64,000 bases of DNA. It comes from Rallus limicola (lineage: Eukaryota; Chordata; Aves; Gruiformes; Rallidae). Location: the NCBI GenBank assembly GCA_022605955.1, contig JAKCOZ010000082.1, positions 213,501 to 277,500 of the forward strand, read 5' to 3'. Positions 44,354-55,733 of the stretch are shown one piece after another (position 1 is the stretch's first letter; every line of letters starts with the position of its first letter). The notes below the pieces were generated by a model. That model saw nothing but the letters and a program-made list of their open reading frames with translations, was not told the origin of the DNA and made no database searches. The translations under genes and the position numbers were made by a program.

Positions 44354-45813
44354 AATATGTGGTACATTCTCTCTATATATTGTGTACTAGTGGGGTTGTT
44401 TTAATTCTATTTTTCATTCCTGATCACTTTAGTATACATTTAGTGGAGAGAGCAATGAAGTTAAAGATTAAAGTAGTTGATTTCATCCTGTCCGTATTTT
44501 CTTTTTCTTCAAAAATTATTTCCTGTGCCTTATTCCTCTAAGTTTTCTTTTTCTTTTAACTTCTCTTTAGTTGATATTCACTAGCACACGATTCTCAACA
44601 CATTTTAAAATAGATCGTGGATTTTCTCTGGTTGATGCTTTTGCTATTATGGTAGAAGGCCTTCATTTTTCTTTCCTTTCCATGAAAATACATTCTAAAT
44701 TCTCTCCTCTAATAAATTTTGTCACACCTCCTGTTTTAAGAGATACTTTTAAGGCATTAATAGATCTGCACACCTGTGAAATGCTGTTGTCTCATTTAAA
44801 ATGCAGGAGTTATGTTTAGTTTTTAAAATATCACCTTCCAGCTCTCTTAATCTCCTGGCTTTAAGATCCAGTTTCACCCTTTCTGGTTGCTTAAAGTTGC
44901 AGAGAGATGTTGGAAAGAATAGGAAGGTTTTGTCACACTCTTTATGCTGCAAATATCTGTAGACAGTCTGTGAAAGGAGGATTAGCCTGGATGACATAGA
45001 AGAGAAAGTCAGGCAGGGACAGAGCTGGCCAGCCACAGCAGCTATGAACCACAATCTGATTAGGGGAGTGATATGACAGAGCCTCCTTGTTTAGTCTGGT
45101 GTGATTAATCACCAGTGGGACAGGCAAACCACCTTATAACAACAAAATACTGTGAATGAATCATTGGTTGGTGTTTCTAAAGCGCTTTGACATCCTTTGT
45201 TCCTGAGATGCTTGAGTAAAATCTCAATGAGCACTTTTTTTTTTTTCCCATGGGAACCCCCCCCCCAAAAGCCATTTTGAAATTCAGAGAGCATTTAAAT
45301 CACAATGGCATTAAACACAAAGTACTGCTACCAGGAGGAGAGGGGAAATAGAGGACTTTGATGTGGACTGGGTTTGTTGTCCCGAGGCAGAGCAAGGAGT
45401 TGCTCAACCTGCTCTGACTTGAAGGATTTGTGGTAATATGGAAATCTAGGCAAGGAAGAAGGAAGTCACCCCCCCAAGCTGGGAGATGTGGATTGGAGTC
45501 ATTCACTTTCCATGCCTGGAGAGTGTTTTTAGTCTTCCCCTGCAATAAATGTGGGGCAGATTTTGTTGGGGAAACAATCACTGTAGCAGGCTGTTGTTTC
45601 CACTCCCCAGCCACAGCTCCTCCCAAACCACAACAGGAAAAAACCCCACCCCAAACTCAGAAATCTAAAGGCAATTCCTTCATCACCTGAAAAGGAAAAT
45701 ATCAAAGTGAAGCTGTATCACAAACAGAAATATTCAGCCTTAGGCACTGCAGGAATTAAGAGCAGGTTTATGAGCTTTGGGGGAGCTTCTCAGGGATGAC
45801 GATGAGAAGAGTC
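44354..45813. other. Intergenic sequence upstream of the 45.8 kb orphan promoter
   Basis: AT-rich. No coding exon. A CAATTCCTTCATCACCTG string at 45672-45689 resembles motif B and lies about 130 bp before the orphan TATA box. Confidence 0.5.
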
Positions 45814-45888
45814 TATAAAAACATGGGTAGAAACCTAAGAATTGGAATAAAAGATACTGACTGTCTTCTGGAAAAGCACAGAGAAAAG
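45814..45888 (+). promoter_or_regulatory. Orphan TATA box and candidate exon 1
   Basis: TATAAAA at 45814-45820, then a donor GAAAAG|GTAAAT at 45889, at the spacing used by the real genes. No coding exon follows before the next promoter (47589); a CR1 copy begins about 60 bp after the donor. It is either a relic of a lost gene or a distant alternative first exon of G12. Confidence 0.4.
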
Positions 45889-45949
45889 GTAAATATTCAC
45901 AAATGGGTCGTAGAAATTTTTTTCTGGAAAGTATAGTTTGAAAGGCCCT

Positions 45950-46429
45950 TCAGAGGGATCTGACCAGACTGGATTGATGGGCTGAGACCAGAGGGATGAG
46001 GTTTAACAAGGCCAAGTGCAGAGTGCTGCACATGGGACAGAACCACCCCAGGCTGGAGGAGACTGGCTGGAGAGCTGTCAGGCAGAGAAGGACCTGGGGG
46101 TGTTAGGTGACTGAACATGAGCCAGCAGTGTGCCCAGGGGGCCAGGAAAGCCAATGGCATCCTGGCTTGTGTCAGAAATAGTGTGGCCAGTAAGTCTGGG
46201 GAGGGGATTGTGCCCCTGGACTGGGCACTGGGGAGGCTGCACCTGGAGTGCTGGGTCCAGTTCTGGGCTCCTCAGCATCAGAAGGACATTGAGGTCCTGG
46301 AGCAAGTCCAGAGAAGGGCAACCAGGCTGGGGAAGGGGCAGATGAGGTGCTCATGGATCTGGTTTAGCACAGGATGGGAATGGTTGGACTTGATCTTAAA
46401 GGGCTTTTCCAGCCCGGTGATTCTGTGCA
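45950..46429 (+). mobile_element. CR1 fragment with more upstream sequence
   Basis: Contains AAGGCCAAGTGCAGAGTGCT followed by GCACATGGGAC, the TGAGCCAGCAGTGTGCCCAG segment and a GATTCTGTG terminus. It is internally deleted relative to a full 3' domain. Confidence 0.85.
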
Positions 46430-47457
46430 GTAATGGCCTGTTTACACCTGCTGTACAGCAGATCTGACATCTTGTACTAAAAGAGGGTTTGATCAAGAGT
46501 GCTGAAAGGAAACTTTTTAATGAAAGAAGAGCCACATTAACACTGACCCATGGCTTCCAATGGCACAAATCATGATCTAATTAAAGGAATGGTGAGCACC
46601 ACCTTCTTTCCTTGTGCATTAAAGCAAATGTGATTGTGTAACACTGAAGCCTCTAAATCACTCACAAGTTTTCATGCACTAACACAACCCCAAACATTAG
46701 CTGGGTTGAATACCAACTAAGGAATGTTTGTGAAATCATCACAAAGGGCTTTTTTCTCAAGAAGCCCCAGAACATACTTGATAAGTGTTAATCCCCATAA
46801 CACCTGAACCCCTCCACCCCCCTTTATCTGCTGCTTTGATTTTTTCCTCAAAATTGTACCTGTTTTGGTGATTCATGGCAGGGTTGATACTTCCTACATT
46901 CCTGGGTCATGATTTCTTTGATTCCCTAGCTCAAATCACTGTCAGCAGAACCATGGGCCCCTTTGAAGCTGAATTACAATTAACTCTTAAATGCTGAATG
47001 AAACAAAATTATTTATATGTAGGAATGAATTGCCACTCAAAAAGCTGTTCTTCTCAATGGGAATCTGTTGGGGAATTATCATGTGGATAATAGGATCTCA
47101 GATGATGTTCATGACCATTTGAAATCCATCTTGAGGTCAATGAGGTCTATTTAGGGATGGAAAGATGGAAAGGCAAATTCCTGGTTAGTGCTAGGACAAG
47201 CTGCTCTGTCTACATTTACTTTGCCAGATAAATTTAAAGGACTGTTAAGGGAAAATGTACATGTCAGCCAAAGATGAGTCTTGCAAAATCTCTGAGCAGA
47301 CAAGATTATGACAACGTTGTAAAGGGAGAAGTAACATGTGGAGTCAGCTTAATGCACGTGGTAATTCCAGTGAGGTCACTATAATGATACCAGGAATTAC
47401 ACTAGCCCATTAAGACCCAAGATTAAAGAAATCATGATGGTGTAACATGGACATCAT
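46430..47457. other. Intergenic sequence upstream of G12
   Basis: Nothing recognised apart from AT-rich sequence. Confidence 0.5.
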
Positions 47458-47469
47458 AAGATGAAAGAA
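47458..47469 (+). promoter_or_regulatory. Shared upstream motif A (G12)
   Basis: AAGATGAAAGAA, about 125 bp upstream of the G12 TATA box. Confidence 0.45.
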
Positions 47470-47588
47470 TGTCAATTCAATTACAACCATGATAAAGGAA
47501 GAACTTTAATCACTCAGTCTGTTAGGCAGCCAAATGAATCCCCCAACACCAAGCAAAATTCAAACCCCATAGGAATGCAGAGAAACTC

Positions 47589-47661
47589 TATATAAGCTCC
47601 AGCCCTGGACATCCAGTGTCATCCAGACACTTCTTTTGGAGTATTCACCTCACTGAGCTCC
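47589..47661 (+). promoter_or_regulatory. G12 TATA box and noncoding exon 1
   Basis: TATATAAG at 47589-47596. Exon 1 ends at about 47661 before the donor CTCC|GTGAGT. This promoter is unlike those of G8-G11, although the protein is the same. Confidence 0.7.
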
Positions 47662-47955
47662 GTGAGTATGATTTTTTTTATTATTATTTCTATCCATTTA
47701 CTTAATCTGAACCCATTTCAGAGTAGCTGTAGGAGCTATAGGTATGCTCAGATTTTTGAGCAGTATTAGATCCTTCCTGTCTGTAAGTACTCTTAGTGAA
47801 AACACTGTTGAATACAGGATTTGGGAGACTGGCTGTGAGTGTAGAAACTCATGAAAAATGGATTTAAGTGTTATAAGCCAATTAAAAGCTTAAAAAACAT
47901 AGAGGAAAATACTAATTTATAATAATAAAACAACCAATCATTTTAATATTTTATA

Positions 47956-48009
47956 AAATTTAAGATAAATAATAAATTTAAGATAAATAATAAATTTAAG
48001 ATAAATAAT
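47956..48009 (+). repeat. 18-bp AT-rich tandem repeat, three copies, in the G12 intron
   Basis: The unit AAATTTAAGATAAATAAT occurs at 47956, 47974 and 47992. Confidence 0.95.
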
Positions 48010-48471
48010 AAATATGGCCACTGTCTCAGCGATGCTCAGTGGCATCCTAGGAGATATAAAAAACCGTTCCTATTTCAAGCAAAACCACAGCTAACTTGGG
48101 TCTGTTTCCCCACTTTGGGTAACTGAGGTAGAAGAGCCTGAGGTTCTCTTGGTTGGTCTACAGAGTGTGTGTTTGCAAGAAGTGTGAGACATGTCCATGT
48201 GAAACCAGGTGAAAGACCCATCTGCAGAGGCTGGTAGTTCCTGAGGAGGCCTTTAAAGAGACAGGAAGTTTGGATCTAGGCTCTCAGGTAGTTGTAATCC
48301 AAGTTCATCAAGGCTGCACATGAACCCTTTGCACAGGGTAACATAACATAGAAAATTCACTCCTATCAGCATCATGAAATTCAAACCTTCTCTTCCTTTG
48401 AACCTCATACCTTCTTTTTTCTTGAGTGTTTTCCTTCTCTCTCTATTGGAAACAGATCTCCACCCTGCAAG

Positions 48472-48852
48472 ATGTCTTGCTACGACCTGTGCCCACCAAA
48501 AACCGGCGTCGCCGTCCCCCAGCCCATCGCTGAGAGCTGCAACGAGCTGTGCACACGGCAGTGCCCCGACTCCTCGGCCCTGATCCAGCCGCCCCCCGTG
48601 GTCGTCACCTTCCCCGGCCCCATCCTCAGCTCCTTCCCCCAGCAAGCCGTGGTGGGCTCCTCCGGAGCACCCGCCTTTGGGGGCTCCCTGGGGCTGGGGG
48701 GCCTCTATGGCGCTGGGGCCACCCTGGGCTCGGGGGGCCTCTGCACCTTTGGCAGACCCTACTCTTCTCCAGCCTACGCTTCTCCGGCCTGCAGCCCGTG
48801 CGTCTTGCCCCGCTACAGCAAGAAGCTCTGGGACACCTGTGGGCCCTGCTAG
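48472..48852 (+). CDS. G12: 126-aa corneous beta-protein with a scale-type 5' end
   Basis: Encodes 126 aa, the same protein as G10 including the GPC end. The acceptor GGAAACAG ends at 48455. The 5' UTR tail CTCCACCCTGCAAG resembles that of scale-type G7 (CATCCCTGCAAG), not the TCACACCAAG of G8-G11. The intron is 47662-48455 (794 bp). So the gene combines its own promoter, a scale-like 5' UTR, a 126-aa family coding exon and a G10-type 3' UTR. It lies outside the inverted duplication, about 4.6 kb to the right, and has no divergent partner of its own type. Confidence 0.94.
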   Translation: MSCYDLCPPKTGVAVPQPIAESCNELCTRQCPDSSALIQPPPVVVTFPGPILSSFPQQAVVGSSGAPAFGGSLGLGGLYGAGATLGSGGLCTFGRPYSSPAYASPACSPCVLPRYSKKLWDTCGPC

Positions 48853-49046
48853 ACCCAGACCCAGAGTTTACATTTGTTCAGTAATGGAGAATCTACGAAG
48901 AAGCTGCTCACCCCAAATGCTGCACCAAAGAGGCATCTGGAACCATGCTCTGGAGAAGATCCCTCTTCTTCCCCAACAGCTGGCACCCAGCCTCACTGGG
49001 TCTTGTCCTGCATCCCTGTGACAATCTGTCCTGCCCCTCTGGGCAC

Positions 49047-49065
49047 AATAAAGCTTTCCTGCATC
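49047..49065 (+). terminator. G12 poly(A) signal and TGCATC element
   Basis: AATAAA at 49047-49052, 7 nt, TGCATC at 49060-49065. Confidence 0.88.
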
Positions 49066-49190
49066 CAAGTCACATCTCCCTCTCTCTTTGTCCCAACTTG
49101 GGCAGATGCCCTCTGAGGTGTGGGAGGGGAAACATGATCCTGAGATGCCCAGGGGATGTGACAGTGGGTCCTTGGGAGAGGGAGGATGCA

Positions 49191-49208
49191 AGCAGCAGCA
49201 GCAGCAGC
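49191..49208 (+). repeat. AGC trinucleotide microsatellite
   Basis: About six AGC units just past the G12 3' end. Confidence 0.9.
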
Positions 49209-49352
49209 AAGGGGTTGGAAGGACTGAAACAAAGTTAATTTACTCTCATGGAACTTGAACTGCTGAGGCACTCCAGGCTTTTCTACCCTATGCAGGATTG
49301 AATATTACTCTTAAATGATGCTGAAGAACAAATAAACACCAGAGATGCTCTT

Positions 49353-49375
49353 GTGCAACACCACAGGGGTTTAAT
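49353..49375 (-). terminator. G13 poly(A) signal
   Basis: Minus-strand ATTAAA (49375-49370), 11 nt, then TTGCAC (49358-49353) in place of TGCATC. Same in G14. Confidence 0.75.
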
Positions 49376-49699
49376 GGCAGAGAGAAGCATAGCACCCAGT
49401 TACAGAAAATCAAGGGGATACAAGGGGAAGTGCATGGTGCAGGTATCGTGCTCGGGCACCAGTGCCCTGCTCAGGACCCAGGGGACAGCCGAGGTGAGGG
49501 CGGGGATACCAAGGCTCAGCTGTGCAGCCAGAGCACACTGGGGTACAGGGCAGTGGGCTGCTGGGCACAGTGTGTCCTCCTCTCCCCATGTCAGGGCAGC
49601 TGATGGATGCTGCTGGTCCCCACGGCTCTTGCTCCATGTCCTCATGCCATGGGCCTTGCTTCAGGGCTGTTGCTGGTTCTGGGCACCATCGTGGGAGCT

Positions 49700-50374
49700 T
49701 TAGAAAGACCCGCAGCTGCCCCGGCGGGACCGGCGCCACCTCTGGGCACCAGGCAGGTAATAGCCCGTGCCACAAGAGGAGAAGCCAGAGCTGTAGGACC
49801 TCCTGCAATTGCCAAACCCGCTGGACCCATATTGGCCCCCGTAGCCCAGGGAGCCCCCATAGCCCATGCCACCTCCATAACCTAGGGAGCCCCCATAGCC
49901 CCCCAGGCCAGAGGAGCCCCCATAGCCCAGAGAGCCCCCATAGCCCCCCAAACCAAAGGAGCCCCCATAGCCCCCCAGGCCAAAGGAGCTCCCATAGCCC
50001 TGAGAGCCCCCATAGCCCAGGGAGCCCCCATAGCCCCCCAGGCCAAAGGACCCACCATAGCCCTGGGAGGCCCCATAGCCCCCCAGGCCAAAGGAGCCCC
50101 CATAGCCCTGGGAGCCCCCATAACCCCCCAGGCCAAAGGAGCCCTGGGAGCTTCTTGAGGAACTCTCCAACCAGGCTGGGCCTGATGATCCCACAACGCT
50201 CTCCTGAGGAAAACTGCTGAGGATGGGCCCTGGGAATGTCACCACAACTGGCGGGGGCTGGATCACTGCTCTGGAGTCAGGGCATTGCTGCACGCATGGC
50301 TCGTTGCAGCTCTGGGCAATTGGCTGGGGGCAAATCACCCCACAGGGTCTGCAGGATTCGTTGGAGAAAGACAT
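49700..50374 (-). CDS. G13: long [16 protein letters not shown] corneous beta-protein (claw-like)
   Basis: Encodes 224 aa. It begins [20 protein letters not shown]. The Cys head is [20 protein letters not shown] and the core [20 protein letters not shown] at 41-60. A Trp-containing linker [14 protein letters not shown] follows. Residues 79-182 are about seven [11 protein letters not shown](Q/L)GYGG-type units. The end is [18 protein letters not shown], then basic [13 protein letters not shown]. The terminal GSF replaces the usual GPC, so the last Cys is missing. Start: the family Met after the acceptor GCATTTCAG; the 11 residues upstream in the long frame lie in 5' UTR and intron. The intron is 51002-50397 (606 bp). 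Head-to-head with G14. Confidence 0.94.
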   Translation of the reverse strand: MSFSNESCRPCGVICPQPIAQSCNEPCVQQCPDSRAVIQPPPVVVTFPGPILSSFPQESVVGSSGPAWLESSSRSSQGSFGLGGYGGSQGYGGSFGLGGYGASQGYGGSFGLGGYGGSLGYGGSQGYGSSFGLGGYGGSFGLGGYGGSLGYGGSSGLGGYGGSLGYGGGMGYGGSLGYGGQYGSSGFGNCRRSYSSGFSSCGTGYYLPGAQRWRRSRRGSCGSF

Positions 50375-51002
50375 CCTTCTGGTGATGGCTGGGAGTCTGA
50401 AATGCACACCAGTATGGAGGTTTAAAGTAAGCGAACAAATATCAGACCTGGGCTGGATGGAGATGAACCATGATTATTAAGCAAAGACTCTGTGTCTGAA
50501 ATATCAGAAGTATTTAACAGGGAAACAGATTTAATCCATACATTCCTACAAAGAAAACTCATTCTTGTATCAACTCAGCCTTTACCCTTCCCTTCATCTC
50601 ATCATGATCAGCTTTGGAAATAATTTGATGTAAACCAAAAATTTAGTACAGATCTTTCTGTAGCAACTTGGACTGACAAGGATCATAGATGGCAAGGATG
50701 CCCTCACAAAGTGAAAGAACCAGTGAAAAAGAAGCCAAGAAGAGTAGAAGAGTCTCATTAACTATCTGTGCCAATTCAGACTTTCTGATGTGTCTGCAAC
50801 CCCAAGTTCTTCTACAGCTTGGAGATCTACTCCCTATTCTAATGCAGTGACTCCCAGTGCGACATCTGGATAAAGCCAGAGTTTCAGAAGGAAGAGATGG
50901 ATATAAGTCTGTAAAAACACCTGCAGGAATAACTTCTGTCACAAAAAAATCATTAAAGTTATTGCTACTAGTAGTAGAAGGAATGAGTGAAGTCACACTT
51001 AC

Positions 51003-51064
51003 CTTGTTCTGTGAGGAGACTGAGAGAAGTGGATAAAGGACTGCGAGTGACACGAGCTTTTATA
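51003..51064 (-). promoter_or_regulatory. G13 TATA box and noncoding exon 1
   Basis: Minus-strand TATAAAAGC with TATAAAA at 51064-51058. Exon 1 ends at 51003 before ACAAG|GTAAGT. Confidence 0.82.
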
Positions 51065-51425
51065 CACTTCTTTAAGCCACCCTTTGTGCCTCTGGTCCTA
51101 ATTTGGAGCAAAACAAATGTGATAGTGGGAGCTTTAATTTTGCCACCTCAGCGCTGTCCCTCCCAAATATTAGTGTGGGTGTGATACAACTGCTGATGAC
51201 AATTGGTTATCTGTGATTGTCATTTTAGGGGATTTGGGGAACTTGCAACTGAAGGGTGGCATTGACTGAGAGCCAGAAGAAGACTCACGTATCACATGAG
51301 TCCCACTTTAATATTCAAAGGAGTATTTACATTCTCACATGGTGTGGAGTCCTTCTCGGTGCCACGTGCCCAAACCAGGTGAAGGTCATCCAATGTGAGC
51401 TAGCAGCATGTCTCTGAGAGGACAC

Positions 51426-51836
51426 AAGTTCTGGGCCTCTCACCATCAGAATGACATGGAGGTCCTGGAGCCAGTCCAGAGAAGGGCAACCAGGCTGGGG
51501 AAGGGGCTGGAGGGCAAATCCTCTGAGGAGCAGCTGAGGGAGCTGGGGGTGTTGAGCTGGAGAAGAGGAGGCTGAGGGGAGACCTTCTCCCCACCTCCCC
51601 TGCCCTGCCAGGAGGGTGCAGAGAGGAGGGCGCTGGTCTCTGCAGCCAGGGGACAGGAGATGGGACAAGGGGCAATGGGCTCAAGCTGCCCCAGGGCAGG
51701 CTCAGCTCAGCTGGGAGGGCAAAATTCTTCCCTGGCAGAGTTGTGGGGCTGTGGCCCAGGCTGCCCAGGGAGGGGCTGAGTCCCCTTCCCTGGGGGCGTT
51801 TAAAAAAGGTCTTTTCCAACTTTGTGATTCTGTGAA
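51426..51836 (+). mobile_element. CR1 fragment, second subfamily
   Basis: GACATGGAGGTCCTGGAGCC through TCCCCTTCCCTGGGGGCGTT to GTGATTCTGTGAAG. Its tail matches the 16191 and 27906 copies. Confidence 0.88.
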
Positions 51837-53870
51837 GTTCTTCTTGGAGGTGGCTAGGGGACTATAAATGTTGTTATAGAGCAGAGCAAAGAGCTGACAT
51901 GATGCAGGCTCAGGGGGGATGTCACTGTTGCTAATATCAGTGGGAAAGCAGTAAACCCTGGCAAAACTTTTAGCTTGTGCTCTGACCTTTTCATTTGATT
52001 TAAAATTAACCCAGGCAGAGAGATCTCTGCCTGATTCACTGCACTTGTCAAATGGTACAAGGGAATGATACAGTCCCATCAGCACTAGAAGTATTAACTA
52101 CAACCCAAGGGGAGCTAGCATCATAGGTTCATCGAGACCTCTCTCAACATCCTTCTCTCAATTCTTCCTAGACCATTCAGGTGACACTAAGTTAACAGAA
52201 GAAAGTCTGGGCTAAGTGACACCTCCAAAGAGGCAGAAAAGACCTTCTTGAGATACCAGAACTGTTGACAGGGTCTCTGAAGCCAATTCCAAACACTTCA
52301 AAATTCATTTGAAACCTCTACTTCTAGAAGATCAGTTAGATAAACCTTCAAAACCATTCCTAACTTCCTTTTCCCCAACCTCTTAAGTCCTGACCACTTA
52401 AGAAAAAGTGGGAAATTAATAAAATAGTCTTTACAAGGATATATTTTAATGGGATGGGTCTGTGGCATCACACAGTTATTTGCAAATTGGTTGTTTTCTA
52501 ATTTTACAATATTGCAAAAGATAGCCTCTAAATTACCTGTAAATTGTAAAATAGCTGTGCCTTTGAAGTGTCATCAGGATTTGCTGGTAATAATGAGAGG
52601 CACCAGGAAGATAATGACATTAAGCTGCTGCACAAATACTCATTAATACTTAGTGCTTGCAACTTCAGTTATTATCATATTAAATGAAGAAGGGAAGGAT
52701 TTAGAAGCTCCCTTGTTATGAAACAGCATCACTTTAAAATATGCCAACCAATGTGACTCCTTTTGATTCCTGAACCAGACTGTGATTTATGGCTTTAAGG
52801 CCTGCAATAATTTGATTCTCATTCATGATTCCAAGTTCTTTGTTTTACCAAGTATTGCTGGTTTGGGGGAGGTTATGGCATGCCCCTGCTACAGACTATA
52901 GTAGCTTCATCTCCCCTAATGAGCCTGTATTTTACTAATATGCCTGAAATGTCTCTTGCCTTAAATTCTAAGGGGAGGGAGGGGGGAAAGAGCCCCTTGA
53001 AAATTACCTGAATTTGAAAATTACCTGAATTTTCAGACTTAACCTGCTATCTGTCCGTGGTCTGAAAAACAAGGGGACTCAAACTGATGTCCTAAAAAAT
53101 CTCTCCCCTTAGACTCTCCAGATCACTTCTCAACTCTAACTGCCCCCCTCTCTTACTCATGAAGCTGGACCTACCTAAATGACACAGAGTGCTTCGTTCA
53201 CACATCGTTAAATTGATGCTCTTACACAACATTTGCAAGCTGACATTTGCATGTTTGGGTATAACAATGGTACAACACATCAAATATGACTTTTTAGTGG
53301 GTGTTTGTAAAGCCTCTTATCATTCCTAGGAGGATCTGGAACATCTCTGAGGTGTCTCTGCCTCAATGACAGCAGTAAAAATAACAATAGAATCCACCTT
53401 ATAATTCCTAAGCAATTAATGGTATTTGATCTGCAAATACAGATGTTAAACCCCCATGTTACTAAACCAGATGGAGATTCCAGAAAATTCTATTATCTTT
53501 CTCCCTCTTTTTATCCAGCTTACGTGTATTTTCATAGTATTCACTTAAAAGGCACTATTCATAAAAGCCAGATAACTTCAACTGATCCTTACTCATCTAC
53601 CATAAAAATCAAACTCATTATCTTAAAACTCAAAGTGGAATTAAAAGGCAGATGCCCCAGTGCTGGGTGTGAGATGCCTGAGAGGTCTCGTCATTCACCA
53701 GCCTAATGCCCACGAGTTGGTACTGTCATTCTATCACACCTGGGTCTGAAGGTGGGGAGTGGCAGTGGAAAGAAAACAAAATTAAATCCCTCCTCATCAA
53801 GGTTGTTTTGTTACTATCCAGGACCCGAGGCACGAAGGGTGTTTCATATCTGTAAGCAGTTTGAGAAGTG
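51837..53870. other. G13/G14 divergent interval, no gene seen
   Basis: About 2 kb of AT-rich sequence with no coding exon, lying upstream of both genes. Small duplicated GAAAATTACCTGAATTT units occur near 52997-53032. Confidence 0.5.
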
Positions 53871-53939
53871 TATAAAAGCTGTCACTACTCTGAGCTGCAT
53901 CCATCCACATCTCCTGGCTTGTTCTCCTCAGTGAACAGG
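53871..53939 (+). promoter_or_regulatory. G14 TATA box and noncoding exon 1
   Basis: TATAAAA at 53871-53877. Exon 1 ends at 53939 before ACAGG|GTAAGT. Its last bases resemble the G9 exon 1 end (AACAGG). Confidence 0.84.
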
Positions 53940-54221
53940 GTAAGTGTGATTTAGCTCAACCTCTCTCCTTAAGCTATTTCTCTGTTGATACTAAATTCTA
54001 TACAATAGTCTGGATTGGACGATTAGAGACCTGTGAGTGTCAGATGGTGTTATCCTTAGAACAGGTTTTACTATGCCACTTTGAACAACCATTTCCAAGG
54101 CATTTCCAGTTCAGGATCTACAGGCATTACAAAATTTAACAATACCAGAGTGATCATAGTAGCTACAACCTTGTGGTTGTAGGTTGAGATTCAGCATTTT
54201 CCCCATAAGGGTAAATATTCC

Positions 54222-54364
54222 TATTCAAAGCCAGGTTGGATGGGGCCCTGGGCAACCTTGTGTAGCTCCAGGCCTGGAGGTTGGTGGCCCTGCCTGTGAC
54301 AGGGGGGTTGGAACTCTGTGACCCTTGGGGTCCCTTCCAACCCATGCCATTCTATGATTCTATG
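54222..54364 (+). mobile_element. Short CR1 3' tail in the G14 intron
   Basis: ATTCAAAGCCAGGTTGGATG to ATTCTATGATTCTATGA. Confidence 0.92.
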
Positions 54365-54765
54365 AAAAGTTGAGTGTGACTGAGGAAGCAACATGAAACT
54401 ATAGAATTAGCTGGATATATCTGATGCTTCTTTTCTTTAATTGCTGTAAACATAGTAGTAGGCTTCAGTCTATTTCAGCTGGTCTTAATAAATGAGCTTC
54501 ATCAAGTTACAAGCAAGAGTAGTGATGTGAAGGCAGGATTCACTATGCATAACACTAGATGTAAGGGGATCAAGGCATTAAACAAAGTCTAGGTGGTGAT
54601 TTATGTGACCAGATGTATGTATAGTTTGCGAGGGAATGAACTCTGGGCTGGCAAAATTTCTACTGCCTATAATGTAAACACAGGCATCTAGATTCAGGGG
54701 AAAATTTCTTCATCTGAAGCCTCCATACTGGTGTGCATTTCAGACTCCCAGCCATCACCAGAAGG

Positions 54766-55386
54766 ATGTCTTTCTCCAACGAATCCTGCAGACCCTGTGG
54801 GGTGATTTGCCCCCAGCCGATTGCCCAGAGCTGCAACGAGCCATGCGTGCAGCAATGCCCTGACTCCAGAGCAGTGATCCTGCCCCCGCCAGTTGTGGTG
54901 ACATTCCCAGGGCCCATCCTCAGCAGTTTTCCTCAGGAGAGCGTTGTGGGATCGTCAGGCCCAGCCTGGTTGGAGAGCTCCTCAAGAAGCTCCCAGGGCT
55001 CCTTTGGCCTGGGGGGTTATGGGGGCTCCCAGGGCTATGGGGGCTCCTTTGGCCTGGGGGGCTATGGGGGTTCTCAGGGCTATGGTGGGTCCTTTGGCCT
55101 GGGGGGCTATGGTGGGTCCCAGGGCTATGGGGGCTCTCAGGGCTATGGGAGCTCCTTTGGCCTGGGGGGCTATGGGGGCTCTCTGGGCTACGGGGGCTCC
55201 CTAGGTTATGGAGGTGGCATGGGCTATGGGGGCTCCCTGGGCTACGGGGGCCAATATGGGTCCAGTGGGTTTGGCAATTGCAGGAGGTCCTACAGCTCTG
55301 GCTTCTCCTCTTGTGGCACGGGCTATTACCTGCCTGGTGCCCAGAGGTGGCGCCGGTCCCGCCGGGGCAGCTGCGGGTCTTTCTAA
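54766..55386 (+). CDS. G14: [16 protein letters not shown] corneous beta-protein (claw-like)
   Basis: Encodes 206 aa, nearly the same as G13 but with fewer tail repeats (18 residues shorter), the same basic end and the terminal CGSF. The core carries Leu39 where G13 and nearly all other paralogs have Gln (RAVILPPP versus RAVIQPPP), an unusual change at an otherwise invariant position. The acceptor GCATTTCAG ends at 54743; the intron is 53940-54743 (804 bp). Its promoter is unrelated to that of G13. Confidence 0.94.
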   Translation: MSFSNESCRPCGVICPQPIAQSCNEPCVQQCPDSRAVILPPPVVVTFPGPILSSFPQESVVGSSGPAWLESSSRSSQGSFGLGGYGGSQGYGGSFGLGGYGGSQGYGGSFGLGGYGGSQGYGGSQGYGSSFGLGGYGGSLGYGGSLGYGGGMGYGGSLGYGGQYGSSGFGNCRRSYSSGFSSCGTGYYLPGAQRWRRSRRGSCGSF

Positions 55387-55710
55387 AGCTCCCACGATGG
55401 TGCCCAGAACCAGCAACAGCCCTGAAGCAAGGCCCACGGCATGAGGACATGGAGCAAGAGCCGTGGGGACCAGCAGCATCCATCAGCTGCCCTGACATGG
55501 GGAGAGGAGGACACACTGTGCCCAGCAGCCCACTGCCCTGTACCCCAGTGTGCTCTGGCTGCACAGCTGAGCCTTGGTATCCCCTCCCTCACCTCGGCTG
55601 TCCCCTGGGTCCTGAGCAGGGCACTGGTACCCGAGCACGATACCTGCACCATGCACTTCCCCTTGTATCCCCTTGATTTTCTGTAACTGGGTGCTATGCT
55701 TCTCTCTGCC

Positions 55711-55733
55711 ATTAAACCCCTGTGGTGTTGCAC
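55711..55733 (+). terminator. G14 poly(A) signal
   Basis: ATTAAA at 55711-55716, 11 nt, TTGCAC at 55728-55733, as in G13. Confidence 0.78.

Larger units (their letters stand above)
49317..50420 (-). repeat. Left copy of the G13/G14 inverted repeat
   Basis: Reverse complement of 54720-55769 with repeat-length differences in the coding tail. The copies cover the last 24 or so bp of intron, the whole second exon and about 60 bp past the poly(A) signal. Exon 1 and promoters are outside the homology. Confidence 0.9.

Noticed and set aside
47956..48009. CRISPR-like array
   Set aside because: Head-to-tail 18-bp repeats without spacers in an AT-rich vertebrate intron; simple slippage.
49522..50220. 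232-residue [15 protein letters not shown] frame
   Set aside because: Antisense shadow of the G13 repeat tail and 3' UTR, with a partner opposite G14.
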